Origin: Robertmurraya kyonggiensis
GTDB taxonomy: Bacteria > Bacillota > Bacilli > Bacillales > Cytobacillaceae
Assembly: GCF_005116465.1 (NCBI RefSeq)
Contig: NZ_SWBM01000001.1
Location: forward strand, 1,798,001 to 1,862,000
DNA: 64,000 nt
Reading direction: 5' to 3'
In this document: positions 14,930-23,706 of the stretch, piece after piece
How positions within the stretch are numbered: position 1 is the first letter of the stretch
Layout: each line of letters starts with the position of its first letter
Program-made: the position numbers and the translations under genes
Notes under the pieces: generated by a model
What the model was told of the DNA's origin: nothing
Databases searched by the model: none
What the model saw: only the letters and a program-made list of their open reading frames with translations

Positions 14930-16654
14930 TTAATTTATTAATTCTTTATCCCAAATTCCAAGAAAATCGATTAACTCTTCCAATGGTATTGGTCTGGTTA
15001 TATAGTACCCTTGAATAAGGTCACATTTTTCTCTTTTTAAAAAGTTTAACTGCTTTTTACTTTCTACCCCTTCAGCGATTACTTTCAAATGTAATCGATG
15101 AGCAATCGTGATGATGGCTTCTTCAATACTTGTGTCATCTTGATATCGCCCAATTTTACTGATAAAGCTTTTATCAATTTTTAACGTATCCAACGGAAAT
15201 CGATTTAAATAACTTAACGAAGAATACCCAGTGCCAAAGTCATCTACTGACAGTTTAAGTCCTAGCTTTTTCAATTTTACAAGCTTATGTATTGTTTCTA
15301 TCGCATTTGGCATAATCATGCTTTCTGTTAACTCAAACTCTACAGCTCTAGGATTGACATTTGTCGTGAAAAGTATAGCTTCCACTGATTTTACAAAGCT
15401 TTCCTGATTAAAATGAAGGGCAGAAATATTAATGCTCACCTGCATATTCGCATAGCCATTTAAGTGAATGTTCTTAACATCTACACAAGCTTGGCTGATG
15501 ACCCATTCACTAATAGGGATGATTAGACCTGTTTCCTCAGCAAGAGGAATAAATCGCTCAGGTAAGACGTTCCCGAGTTCATCATTATTCCAACGTAGTA
15601 GTGCCTCCATCCCCGAAATCATTCCCGTACTGGCATCCACTATTGGCTGGTACGTGAGATGAAATTCCTTACGTTCCAATGCTTTTCGTAATTGAATCTC
15701 CATAAGCATTTGTTTCGATTCATCCTGATGCATATCTGTATGATACAGCTCATAATGATTTTTACCCGTAGATTTTGCTTTATACATTGCCTTATCGGCA
15801 TTGCGCAACAATATCTCGATCGCATCTCCATCTAGGGGAAACAAGCTAATTCCAATACTCGTTGACACAAAAACCTCATGTTGTTTTAAAATAAATGAAC
15901 CCTTCAATGCTTGAATAATTGATTCAGCCAAATGAATCGCTTCTTTTGGATGCTTGATGTTTGATAGGACGATGACAAATTCATCGCCCCCAAGTCTTGC
16001 AATCATATCCTTGTTCTTGATCAAGCTCTTTAAACGAAGGGAAACTTCTTTTAAGAGTAAATCACCATAATTGTGTCCTAGAGTATCGTTTATATGCTTA
16101 AATCGATCTAAGTCTAGAAAAAGAACAGCCAACTGCTGATTATATTTAGAAGCTGTATCAATTAAGCTTCCCAAGCGCTTATTTAATGAATAACGGTTCG
16201 CTACCCCAGTCAACGTATCATAGTGGGCGAGTAAACGTAATTTCTCTTCCGTATGCTTTCGATCAGTAATATCCGAAAAGACCGCGATAAAATGCGTTAT
16301 GTTCCCTGACTCATCCTTCACAGAATTAATATTTATCCATTCGGGATACACTTCTCCATTCTTTTTCCGGTTCCAGATTTCCCCTTGCCAATTCCCACTT
16401 GAGCAAACCTGTGACCACATTTCCTTGTAAAACTCACTGCTATGTATTCCCGACTGCAATATCTTGGGATTTTGACCGTATACTTCATCCGCTCGATATC
16501 CTGTTACAATTTCAAATGCTGGATTTACAGATAATATGCAACCTTGTGCATCTGTTATTATAACACCTTCATTGATATTCTCTAATACCTTTGCGGCTAA
16601 TTTTCGCTCTTTTTGAGCATCTTTTACCCTAAGTTCTATATCGACATCAAACAC
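14930..16654 (-). CDS. PAS-GGDEF-EAL cyclic-di-GMP turnover protein
   Basis: A 574-aa soluble protein with PAS (about 20-130), GGDEF (about 145-300) and EAL (about 315-560) domains. The GGDEF motif (RLGGDEF) is intact and no RxxD inhibitory site precedes it (KNKD instead). The EAL domain keeps EALLRW, ELTES, DDFGTGYSS, the KIDKSF lysine and AEGVES, so phosphodiesterase activity is expected. It may make and degrade cyclic-di-GMP, or use GTP binding at GGDEF to drive the EAL domain. No membrane segment is seen; the PAS domain is the likely sensor. GTG start seven bases after GGAGG. It lies ahead of ypsC. Confidence 0.93.
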   Translation of the reverse strand: MFDVDIELRVKDAQKERKLAAKVLENINEGVIITDAQGCILSVNPAFEIVTGYRADEVYGQNPKILQSGIHSSEFYKEMWSQVCSSGNWQGEIWNRKKNGEVYPEWININSVKDESGNITHFIAVFSDITDRKHTEEKLRLLAHYDTLTGVANRYSLNKRLGSLIDTASKYNQQLAVLFLDLDRFKHINDTLGHNYGDLLLKEVSLRLKSLIKNKDMIARLGGDEFVIVLSNIKHPKEAIHLAESIIQALKGSFILKQHEVFVSTSIGISLFPLDGDAIEILLRNADKAMYKAKSTGKNHYELYHTDMHQDESKQMLMEIQLRKALERKEFHLTYQPIVDASTGMISGMEALLRWNNDELGNVLPERFIPLAEETGLIIPISEWVISQACVDVKNIHLNGYANMQVSINISALHFNQESFVKSVEAILFTTNVNPRAVEFELTESMIMPNAIETIHKLVKLKKLGLKLSVDDFGTGYSSLSYLNRFPLDTLKIDKSFISKIGRYQDDTSIEEAIITIAHRLHLKVIAEGVESKKQLNFLKREKCDLIQGYYITRPIPLEELIDFLGIWDKELIN

Positions 16655-16761
16655 AAAAAAACCTCCATCGGTAAACTTCAGCTACTCTTTATTTAACCAT
16701 AAGGAAAGGTCTTATATAATGTGTTATTATGTCGTTTATGTTAACAACGAAGCGAATCTCT

Positions 16762-16790
16762 TATAAGAAAAGCTCCCCAAATGGAGAGCT
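16762..16790 (-). terminator. Terminator of rnpB
   Basis: Stem AGCTCTCC / GGGGAGCT with an ATTT loop, followed on the minus strand by TTTTCTT, 20 bases after the RNA's 3' end. Confidence 0.82.
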
Positions 16791-16809
16791 GAACTTTTTT
16801 ATCATATTC

Positions 16810-17212
16810 CATTAATAACGTTCTGTAAGCCATGTTTTGTACCATCGTACTGCAAACGACTTGCGTCTTGTACTCCGGTGGTAATCATCTATCTACAGAT
16901 TGAAACAATCTGTCCTTCTCCTTGTTCAGTTCCAATGGAGAAAGTGCCCCTACCATAATTTGGGTTTCTCGCTCGTGGGGTTTACCTCGTTCCACCCTGT
17001 TCATTTCTGAACAGGCTACGTCACTGTGGCACTTTCAAAGTATTCATGCCATATCTTAAAAAGACTTAGGCATTTTCCCTGCCGTCAGCTCTAGACAGAG
17101 CTGCCCTAGCTTATGACTTCGCTAGGCACGAACACTACAAGCATCGCAGCTTGTGCGAGCATGGACTTTCCTCTACAATTTGCATTGCAGCGATTACCCG
17201 AACGTTATTAAC
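16810..17212 (-). ncRNA. rnpB: RNase P RNA, Bacillus type B
   Basis: About 400 nt. The 5' end AACGTTCGGGTAATCGCTGC pairs with the 3' end CAGAACGTTATTAA to form P1. Conserved core blocks are visible on the minus strand: AGGAAAGTCCATGCTCGCAC, GCTGACGGCAGG, AAAGTGCCACAGTGACG, GTAAACCCC.CGAGCGAGAA and GTAGATAGATGATT. It is the catalytic RNA that matures tRNA 5' ends. Its place between ypsC and gpsB is as in B. subtilis. Exact ends are within a few bases. Confidence 0.96.
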
Positions 17213-17227
17213 AAACGGACAATTTCT

Positions 17228-17256
17228 ATTATAGGTATTCATGTTCGGAATAGCAA
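17228..17256 (-). promoter_or_regulatory. Promoter of rnpB
   Basis: On the minus strand TTGCTA (17251-17256) and TATAAT (17228-17233) are 17 bases apart. Transcription would begin about ten bases before the mature RNA. Confidence 0.75.
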
Positions 17257-17278
17257 TGGTAATAAAAGTTAATGATTT

Positions 17279-17584
17279 TTATTCGTATAGCTTGCTTCCA
17301 AAAACATGCTTCTCTAAATTTGATAATCGTTTAAGAATATCAAAATTCGTAGTACCAGCTGATTGTGGTGCTGGAGCTGGACGTTTTGAAGATTCATCAG
17401 CAAGTCTCTTTAATCTTGCGTTTTCTTGCTGTAGTTCTTCAATTTCAGCCTGCATTGTTTCATAATCCTTAATGATGACATCAAGAAACTTATCTACATC
17501 TTCAGGCTTATATCCGCGTACCGCTGTTTTAAACTCTTTTTCCAAAATATCTTTAGCAGTTAATCTAATTTTATCTGAATTCAT
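17279..17584 (-). CDS. gpsB: Cell division protein GpsB
   Basis: A 101-aa DivIVA-family coiled-coil protein. The N-terminal membrane-binding and PBP-binding region has [21 protein letters not shown], then a coiled coil (about residues 30-65), a Pro-rich linker, and a C-terminal trimerising helix. GpsB shuttles PBP1 (ponA, also in this window) between septum and side wall. An upstream GTG (17593) is too close to the AGAGG site; ATG 17584 is eight bases away and gives the usual M-x-x-DK start. It lies between rnpB and ypsA as in B. subtilis. Confidence 0.96.
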   Translation of the reverse strand: MNSDKIRLTAKDILEKEFKTAVRGYKPEDVDKFLDVIIKDYETMQAEIEELQQENARLKRLADESSKRPAPAPQSAGTTNFDILKRLSNLEKHVFGSKLYE

Positions 17585-17662
17585 TCTAATCACCTCTAAA
17601 CGCCAATCGTTATCATTATTTTTTCAAAAATATGCAACTTTGTCAATTTTTCTTTCTAACAG

Positions 17663-18226
17663 CTAATATTCCGTGCTGTTCATTTGCTCTTCTTCCACAA
17701 TTGCTTGCAGATCATAGAAATCAATTAAATAGATTTCGTAATCATGGTTTTGCTGATAGTTTTTCGCTGTTTCATACATAAACTTTGGACTTCCATCTCG
17801 TTCGGAATCGTATAAAAGAATAAGCGCATCACTTTTTTCTACTAAAAATTGATTTTTCAAGCGGAACTGCATCGGATTCTCATAGGGCTTCTTCGTTATT
17901 GAATCCACATAATCAGCCTGCATTAAAACGGACTCGTACAATTCTTTCTTCTCATCTTTCCAGTTCTCTTCTTGATTCAAGAAAGGCGTAATAACAGCAA
18001 GTTGCAAATACTCATAGCCATTTTCCTGCAAATCAAATACGACCTCAGCCGCCCAAAGCTCGGTCCCTAATTGTCCACTGATGATGACCCATTCTAGGCC
18101 ATCATCCACTAATGACAAAAGCTGCTTTTTTATCGCAGCCTTAATATAGTGCACACCGGGTTCATTTTGCTTAAATATTCCTAATTCATGCGGTTTATAG
18201 CCAGATACAATAGCAACCTTTGACAA
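17663..18226 (-). CDS. ypsA: YpsA, SLOG-superfamily (DUF1273) protein
   Basis: A 187-aa protein starting [15 protein letters not shown] and containing [15 protein letters not shown], the nucleotide-like ligand pocket of the SLOG/LOG fold, and ITPF and [14 protein letters not shown] blocks. B. subtilis YpsA affects cell division and cell width, and it is always near gpsB, suggesting a functional link. TTG 18226, nine bases after AAGGAG, gives the family's normal N-terminus; a longer frame from 18289 would run through the cotD terminator and is rejected. Confidence 0.92.
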   Translation of the reverse strand: MSKVAIVSGYKPHELGIFKQNEPGVHYIKAAIKKQLLSLVDDGLEWVIISGQLGTELWAAEVVFDLQENGYEYLQLAVITPFLNQEENWKDEKKELYESVLMQADYVDSITKKPYENPMQFRLKNQFLVEKSDALILLYDSERDGSPKFMYETAKNYQQNHDYEIYLIDFYDLQAIVEEEQMNSTEY

Positions 18227-18249
18227 AGCAACAATCTCCTTAATACTTA

Positions 18250-18281
18250 TGTAAAAGCAAGGGCTTTTATGAGCCCTTGCT
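18250..18281 (-). terminator. Terminator of cotD
   Basis: Stem GCAAGGGCT / AGCCCTTGC with a short loop and TTTTAC after it on the minus strand. It lies between cotD and the true ypsA start. Confidence 0.7.
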
Positions 18282-18289
18282 GTTAACAA

Positions 18290-18700
18290 CTATCTTCCAA
18301 ATGGTCTGCGGCCGAATGGCATTCCTCCGCCAAAAGCTCCTGGAGCAACACCGCCACCAAAGCCTCCTGGTGCTGCTCCTCCACCGAAGCCTCCGAAAGC
18401 ACCTGGAGCTGCGCCACCACCAAAGCCTCCTGCAGTAGGGAAACCTCCTCCACCGAAAGCAGGTGCAGCAGCTGTTGGTGCAGCTACAAAGTTTTGGTTT
18501 GTTACTACAGTCTCAGAAGAATTTGTTTGCGGGAAGAAGTGCTGATGCTGGAAGTTAACGTGATTTACCGTTGTTGTATGTGTTGGGTGAATGTGAGGCA
18601 CCACATTGTTTGTAAAAGTATTATTCACACATTGTTTAGTTGGATGAACAACAGCAGGTAAAACATTAGAAACATTTGGTTTGCAACAATGACGATTCAT
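18290..18700 (-). CDS. cotD: Inner spore coat protein CotD with Gly-rich C-terminal extension
   Basis: A 136-aa protein. The first about 65 residues are CotD-like: CC near the start, many His, Asn and Thr, and a VNHVNFQHQHFFP segment. The last about 60 residues are a repeat of GFGGG/APGAFGG units ending GRRPFGR, not present in the 75-aa B. subtilis protein. It is deposited in the inner spore coat during sporulation. ATG follows AAGGAGCAG. Placement next to ypsA agrees with B. subtilis. The Gly-rich tail probably makes a flexible or adhesive segment; that is inference. Confidence 0.88.
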   Translation of the reverse strand: MNRHCCKPNVSNVLPAVVHPTKQCVNNTFTNNVVPHIHPTHTTTVNHVNFQHQHFFPQTNSSETVVTNQNFVAAPTAAAPAFGGGGFPTAGGFGGGAAPGAFGGFGGGAAPGGFGGGVAPGAFGGGMPFGRRPFGR

Positions 18701-18817
18701 AAATCTGCTCCTTTCATAGTGATATTACTTACATTAACAGCCTATGATAAAGGAGTAGATCTTGTACTAATCAAAATACCTATTTTTAAGCGAAAGAACT
18801 TACTAGACGAAAACAAC

Positions 18818-18922
18818 TTATAAAAATGAATATAGATTCGTTTTTAAATTCATAAAAACGATTGCAGTTAAACAAATGACAAGAAAAAATAGAAATAAAA
18901 TTGCCTTTTGCAATGAAACCAC
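18818..18922 (-). CDS. Possible 34-aa membrane microprotein
   Basis: A minus-strand frame between mrfB and cotD with one strong hydrophobic span (AILFLFFLVICLTAIVF) and a short polar tail. AAGGAG lies only three bases before the GTG at 18922 and twelve before an in-frame TTG at 18913; neither spacing is ideal, so translation is uncertain. The rest of the 300-base gap (18701-19004) shows nothing else recognisable. Confidence 0.4.
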   Translation of the reverse strand: MVSLQKAILFLFFLVICLTAIVFMNLKTNLYSFL

Positions 18923-19004
18923 GCGCTCCTTAATTATAATTCCATACAAATCAATATTTTACCTGTGTTCATACGAATAGACAACTAGGAAATTAGTGGT
19001 TTTT

Positions 19005-20255
19005 TCATGATTTTTTTGATTTTCTTTTTAAGCGTTCCTGCCTTTTTTCAAGCTCCTCCAATTGTGGTTGTTTCTCTGTTCTCCATATTTTCATTTTCTC
19101 TTGTAAAATGGTCATAGCCTTCTCACAATAAGCCTTTGCTTCATCGAAATTTTTCTCTCGATGTTCAAGATATTTAGCAAGCTCGATACAAGATTCTATT
19201 GCGATATTTTTGTTACTAACTTCAGCTAATTCTTCCCAAAGAAGAAGTGCTTTCTCCCATTCTTTTTGCTTTTTCCATTCATAGGAGAGAGCGAGCTTAG
19301 CTTTTAATGAATCCTTCTCATCCCCATTAGCTGCCATTGATAGTGTCTCTGTAGCTGCATGAGTATCTCCAAGCGCCGCATACCAACGTCCTACCTCATA
19401 CCCTTCCGTAGTCGTTCTTTTCGCATCAATATTTAACAACTGGAAAGTTAAATGTGTATACAACGTAATCAAAGACAAAATATCCATTTCGTTATGCTTC
19501 AAGATTCCGATCATCCCATCCGGTTTTCCGCTTTCCACAAAATCAAAATAGATCATCGGCGCTAAAAAGCCTGGGACATCCTCTACTCGCTCGACACCCA
19601 AAACCTCTTTTTCCACAATCGACAGCTTAAGTCGTTCTAGCTTATGCTTCCATAGCCGCCTTGCTGCGTGAAACAAATCAAAATGACCAAACGAAGGCAA
19701 CTTCGGCACATGCTCTCGAACTAAGATGTGCCTTGTCTTCACCTGTGGCCAGTCAAAGGCTTTTCCGTTGTAAGTCACAAGAGTTGTGTAATCGATATTT
19801 TCTAAAAAGCTTTGATAGAGGGGAACTTCTCCGCTCGGATTAGGAAGAAAATGTTGCCTTAATACAACTTTGTCTTTTTGAAATGAAGCATACCCAAGTA
19901 GAAAAATCGTATTTCCTACCCCTCCACCTAAGCCTGTAGTTTCTGTATCAAAGAAAAATAACTGTCCTTCCGTAAATCCTTTTGATGATAATGGATGTTG
20001 AAAGGTACTGTTATTCCAAGCCTGAACCGCATGATAAAACTGCGCAAAAGTATAATTCCCATACTGATGATCGATAGGAAATACTTTTTCCCTCACAAAG
20101 CAATAGTGGTTATCATAATAATATGGGCTTACACCTTCTGCTTCCCACTGTTCAAGGAAAGGAATTTCGTTAAGATTCTTTGTATCTTCTACCTTCACTT
20201 CTTGTTCAGTGGATAAATGTGGCTTTAAGCGATTCAATTTTTTCCGAAAGGACAT
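19005..20255 (-). CDS. mrfB: MrfB, DEDDh 3'-5' exonuclease with TPR region (YprB)
   Basis: A 416-aa protein. The exonuclease domain (about 90-260) shows FFDTETTG (first DE), a middle block LVTYNGKAFDWPQV, and HNEMDILSL (last Asp). A helical TPR-like region follows (about 285-400), ending in a Lys/Arg-rich tail. In B. subtilis MrfB works with the helicase MrfA in a UvrABC-independent excision of mitomycin C adducts. It lies 26 bp downstream of mrfA in the same direction, forming an operon. Confidence 0.93.
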   Translation of the reverse strand: MSFRKKLNRLKPHLSTEQEVKVEDTKNLNEIPFLEQWEAEGVSPYYYDNHYCFVREKVFPIDHQYGNYTFAQFYHAVQAWNNSTFQHPLSSKGFTEGQLFFFDTETTGLGGGVGNTIFLLGYASFQKDKVVLRQHFLPNPSGEVPLYQSFLENIDYTTLVTYNGKAFDWPQVKTRHILVREHVPKLPSFGHFDLFHAARRLWKHKLERLKLSIVEKEVLGVERVEDVPGFLAPMIYFDFVESGKPDGMIGILKHNEMDILSLITLYTHLTFQLLNIDAKRTTTEGYEVGRWYAALGDTHAATETLSMAANGDEKDSLKAKLALSYEWKKQKEWEKALLLWEELAEVSNKNIAIESCIELAKYLEHREKNFDEAKAYCEKAMTILQEKMKIWRTEKQPQLEELEKRQERLKRKSKKS

Positions 20256-20281
20256 TTTGCTTCACTTCCTAATTGTTAAGG

Positions 20282-22546
20282 CTACAAAAATTTATTCAAT
20301 ATTTTTAAAGCATCTTGTTTTGCGTATTCACTTGTCGTATCTGTACCAGTACATGAAGGACATCCACTCTCACATTGACAACGCTGAATCATCGCGCGTG
20401 CTTCCTTTATAACTGTTTCCATCCCATCATAAATCTTCTCACTTAAGCCAATTCCACCTGGGTAGCGATCATAGAAGAAGATCGTAGGCTTTTCATTGTG
20501 AACAGCTTTTACTTGAGGTACTACATGAATATCCTGTGGGTCACTCATGACAAAAATGGGTGCAATAAATCGTAAAGCATGAGCTGCACCGATTAAACCT
20601 TGTTCCATTCGCGCTTCTGTCAGTTCATTCAATTCCCCTTGAACTGATATCCATGCAGAACTCGTATGAAGTTCTTCTTCTGGGAGACTGATAGGCCCTG
20701 AACCAATATTCTCATGTGTATCAAATTTGATCTTCTTAAAGAGCGTAGCCTTGGCTAATATACTGACATCGCCATAGCCAACTTCCATATGGTCAATCGT
20801 ACGGTTTTTATCTATTTCTAGCACTTTTAGCTCTACCGCAAGATTGGCATCCGTAAAGTAGTCAACATCTACTTCTCGAACAAACGCCTTCTTTTCCTCC
20901 CAATCTAGTTTTTCAACCTGAAATTGGGTGCCTTGATGTAAATAGATCGCTTCTTCATGCAATAGAGTCATCGCAGAAAATCGGTCCATTTCACCAATCA
21001 CCTTTACTTTGGCCACATTGGATTGATCAATAATAACAATATTCTCCTGAGATGCAGATCTTAAGCTAATGTTATGAGCTGGGAATGAATCATTCATCCA
21101 ATACCACTTATCACCGTTTTGATAAAGGACTCTTTCCTCCACCAAATACTCTAATACTTCCTCTGTTTCAAAAGCACCGAATTGCTCGCCTTTTTTAAAC
21201 GGAAGCTCATATGCAGCACACTTGATGTGATCGATTAAAATAATCAAGTTATCCGGATTGATTCTGGCAGTTTCTGGACTTCTCGTGAAAAAATAGTCCG
21301 GATGTTCAATAATATATTGGTCAAGAGGACTTGAGCTTGCGACCATAATGACAAGTGCCTCGCTATGCCTTCTTCCTGCTCGTCCGGCCTGCTGCCAAGA
21401 ACTTGCAATTGAGCCTGGATATCCCGTCATAATACATACTTGAAGTTGTCCAATGTCGACACCTAATTCTAATGCATTCGTGCTAACAACCCCATAGATA
21501 TCCCCATTTCGAAGACCCTTTTCAATCGCTCTTCTTTCTGTCGGTAAATATCCGCCTCGATACCCTCTTATTGCCTTTGGACCAAGTTGATTTTTCACTA
21601 ACTCTTGTAGATAGGTTAAGAGAATTTCAACTCGGACGCGACTTCTAGCAAATACGATCGTCTGAATTCGATTCTTTAACAATTCACCCGCTAATTTCCT
21701 AACCTCAAGGGTTGCACTTCTACGAATATTTAATGGCTTATTGACGATTGGTGGGTTATAGAATAGAAAATGCTTTCTTCCACTTGGTGCTCCGTTATTA
21801 TCAATGTGTTCCATTTTTTTGCCTGTTAAATTTTCCGCAAGCTCTAATGGATTCGCAATGGTCGCTGACGTACAAATAAAAATCGGATCACTTCCGTAAA
21901 AGCGACAGATTCTTAGCAATCTACGAATGACATTGGCAACATGACTACCAAATACACCTCGATAAATATGAAGCTCATCGATCACTACATATTTCAGATT
22001 TTCAAATAAAGATACCCATTTTGTATGATGGGGAAGAATCGCAGAATGAAGCATGTCTGGATTTGTTATGACAATATGACCAGCCTTACGAACCTTTTCG
22101 CGAATCGATGCCTGTGTATCTCCATCATATGTATAACTATTAATCATCAATTCTGCTTCTTGAATAAGTTCATTGATTTCACTTTTTTGATCCTGTGCAA
22201 GTGCTTTTGTTGGAAAAATGTAAAGAGCCCTCGTTTGTGTATCCTCTGTAATTGCCTGTAGAACCGGCAGATTGTAGCAAAGTGTTTTCCCAGATGCTGT
22301 CGGTGTAACAGCGACAATATTCTTTTTCTCCTGAACAGCTTCAAACGCGGATTTTTGGTGCGTATAAAGTTCGTTCACCCCACGCTTTTGTAGTGCCAAC
22401 CTTAAGTTTTCATTTATTTGTAATGGAAGCTCAACAGTTCTTGCTTCCTTTTCTTCAATCGTATGCCAATGAACAATATTTTCATTAAACTTGTTTTCTA
22501 GCTTTAGTTCTTTTAAAAATTCCTGTAGGCTTTTTCGAACCTTCAT
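20282..22546 (-). CDS. mrfA: MrfA, DEAD/DEAH-type helicase for mitomycin repair (YprA)
   Basis: A 754-aa superfamily 2 helicase. Motif I is TPTASGKT near residue 85, motif II DELH near 190, motif VI QQAGRAGRRH near 385. The C-terminal DUF1998 domain ends with four zinc-binding cysteines (CQCESGCPSC). The B. subtilis orthologue unwinds DNA 3'-5' and removes mitomycin-induced lesions with MrfB. Length matches the family (about 750). ATG follows GAGGTGAAACC. The upstream gap contains a LexA-like imperfect palindrome, noted separately. Confidence 0.94.
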   Translation of the reverse strand: MKVRKSLQEFLKELKLENKFNENIVHWHTIEEKEARTVELPLQINENLRLALQKRGVNELYTHQKSAFEAVQEKKNIVAVTPTASGKTLCYNLPVLQAITEDTQTRALYIFPTKALAQDQKSEINELIQEAELMINSYTYDGDTQASIREKVRKAGHIVITNPDMLHSAILPHHTKWVSLFENLKYVVIDELHIYRGVFGSHVANVIRRLLRICRFYGSDPIFICTSATIANPLELAENLTGKKMEHIDNNGAPSGRKHFLFYNPPIVNKPLNIRRSATLEVRKLAGELLKNRIQTIVFARSRVRVEILLTYLQELVKNQLGPKAIRGYRGGYLPTERRAIEKGLRNGDIYGVVSTNALELGVDIGQLQVCIMTGYPGSIASSWQQAGRAGRRHSEALVIMVASSSPLDQYIIEHPDYFFTRSPETARINPDNLIILIDHIKCAAYELPFKKGEQFGAFETEEVLEYLVEERVLYQNGDKWYWMNDSFPAHNISLRSASQENIVIIDQSNVAKVKVIGEMDRFSAMTLLHEEAIYLHQGTQFQVEKLDWEEKKAFVREVDVDYFTDANLAVELKVLEIDKNRTIDHMEVGYGDVSILAKATLFKKIKFDTHENIGSGPISLPEEELHTSSAWISVQGELNELTEARMEQGLIGAAHALRFIAPIFVMSDPQDIHVVPQVKAVHNEKPTIFFYDRYPGGIGLSEKIYDGMETVIKEARAMIQRCQCESGCPSCTGTDTTSEYAKQDALKILNKFL

Positions 22547-22693
22547 GGTTTCACCTCGGGTAGACTCATATTACCTCCATTCTATCGAATAAACGTTCGC
22601 AGAAAAAGAATTTTGAACAAATTTTTATTGGAAATTATTTTCTGACGTTTTTTCGCATTAACAACTTAATTATGAAGCTTCTATGACAATCTA

Positions 22694-22729
22694 TGTATCA
22701 AATAGAATGAATGCGCTCTATTTGATACA
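22694..22729. promoter_or_regulatory. Perfect 13-bp dyad in front of the Crp-family gene
   Basis: TGTATCAAATAGA (22694-22706) and its exact reverse complement TCTATTTGATACA (22717-22729) flank a 10-base spacer, 35 bases before the start codon. Too AT-rich and far apart for a terminator, and without a T-run, it looks like an operator for a dimeric regulator. It does not contain a TGTGA half-site. Confidence 0.6.
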
Positions 22730-22763
22730 ATTAATGTAGAAGATAAGATTAAAGAGGTGCCAT

Positions 22764-23456
22764 ATGAAACAATCAGAAATAAAGGACGTACTCGCAAAAT
22801 TTACCCTTTTCCGCGACTTAACAGATAAAGAATTAACAGAGATCGTTAATATCTCTATTTCACGTGAATATAAGAAAGGCAATCATGTGTTCATGCAGGA
22901 TGAACCACTAGAAAATGTCTATTTTATCTATAATGGAAAAATCAAAATCTATAAAAGTGATATTTCTGGAAAGGAACAGATCGTAAACTTTTTGAAAAAG
23001 GGAGAAATGTTCCCCCACGTTGGCTTTTTTAGAAAAGGTGGCTATCCTGCTTTCTCAGAAATTATCGAGGATGCAACATTAGTTGTCGTCCCTATTTCCA
23101 AGTTCGAGCATGTATTAATTGAAAATCCAGAGCTTAGCATTAAAGTTTTTAAAGTTCTAGGAGAAAAAATTGTAGACCTTCAAGAACGACTTGAATCTCA
23201 AATCTTGAACAATACGTATGAACAAATTATTAAACTCTTAGTTCGATTAGGGAAAACTCACGGACAAGAATTAGAGGACGAAACGGTTAAACTTAAAGGG
23301 GAGTTCACCAATAAGGACTTGGCCAATATGATTGGCACCACTCGCGAAACCGTAAGTAGAACGTTAACAAAGTTGAAAAAAGACGGAAAGATCAAAGTGG
23401 ATTCTAAAGGTAGCATGCTTTTTGATCCGAGTGAGCTATTAGATGAATTAATTTAG
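22764..23456 (+). CDS. Crp/Fnr-family transcription regulator without cysteines
   Basis: A 230-aa regulator with an N-terminal cyclic-nucleotide-binding-like barrel (about 15-130), a long dimer helix, and a C-terminal winged helix. The recognition helix TTRETVSRTLTKL has Arg, Glu and Arg placed as in E. coli Crp (R-E-T-V-G-R), so TGTGA-type sites are expected. No cysteine occurs anywhere, so an Fnr-type iron-sulfur cluster is excluded. It may regulate the three TGTGA-type boxes found in this window; that is inference. ATG follows AAGAGGTG. An upstream perfect dyad probably controls the gene itself. Confidence 0.9.
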   Translation: MKQSEIKDVLAKFTLFRDLTDKELTEIVNISISREYKKGNHVFMQDEPLENVYFIYNGKIKIYKSDISGKEQIVNFLKKGEMFPHVGFFRKGGYPAFSEIIEDATLVVVPISKFEHVLIENPELSIKVFKVLGEKIVDLQERLESQILNNTYEQIIKLLVRLGKTHGQELEDETVKLKGEFTNKDLANMIGTTRETVSRTLTKLKKDGKIKVDSKGSMLFDPSELLDELI

Positions 23457-23459
23457 GAA

Positions 23460-23499
23460 AACAAGCTGAACCTCGGTGGTTTAGCTTGTTTCAGTTTTT
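23460..23499 (+). terminator. Terminator of the Crp-family gene
   Basis: Stem AACAAGCT / AGCTTGTT with a 15-base loop, then TCAGTTTTTC. Confidence 0.72.
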
Positions 23500-23506
23500 C
23501 GAGATA

Positions 23507-23590
23507 AGTGGTCTTCTTGTGAACGCTTCATGTGGACAGGTTTCTCCAGATTCTTGCAATAGTTGTCTTCATGGCACGCTCAAGACCACT
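23507..23590. other. Long imperfect inverted repeat, possible structured RNA
   Basis: AGTGGTCTT (23507-23515) pairs with AAGACCACT (23582-23590); between them further short complementary blocks (CATG/CATG, GGACA/TGTC) allow a branched hairpin of about 84 bases. No T-run follows and no frame is seen. Confidence 0.35.
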
Positions 23591-23706
23591 GAAATATTGT
23601 TGTTTTTAGAAAAAGTGCATTTTAAGTGTTTAGTTCAAAAGTTTTTAACAGCATGACAATAGCTGAATAGACTGTATTGATGAATTTTTATAAAGGGGTG
23701 ATTCGC

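Noticed and set aside
16800-17220. Protein-coding content between the GGDEF-EAL gene and gpsB
   Set aside because: The sequence is RNase P RNA; short frames there are incidental.
18227-18289. 21-residue N-terminal extension of YpsA
   Set aside because: It runs through the cotD terminator hairpin, and the extra residues do not belong to the family.
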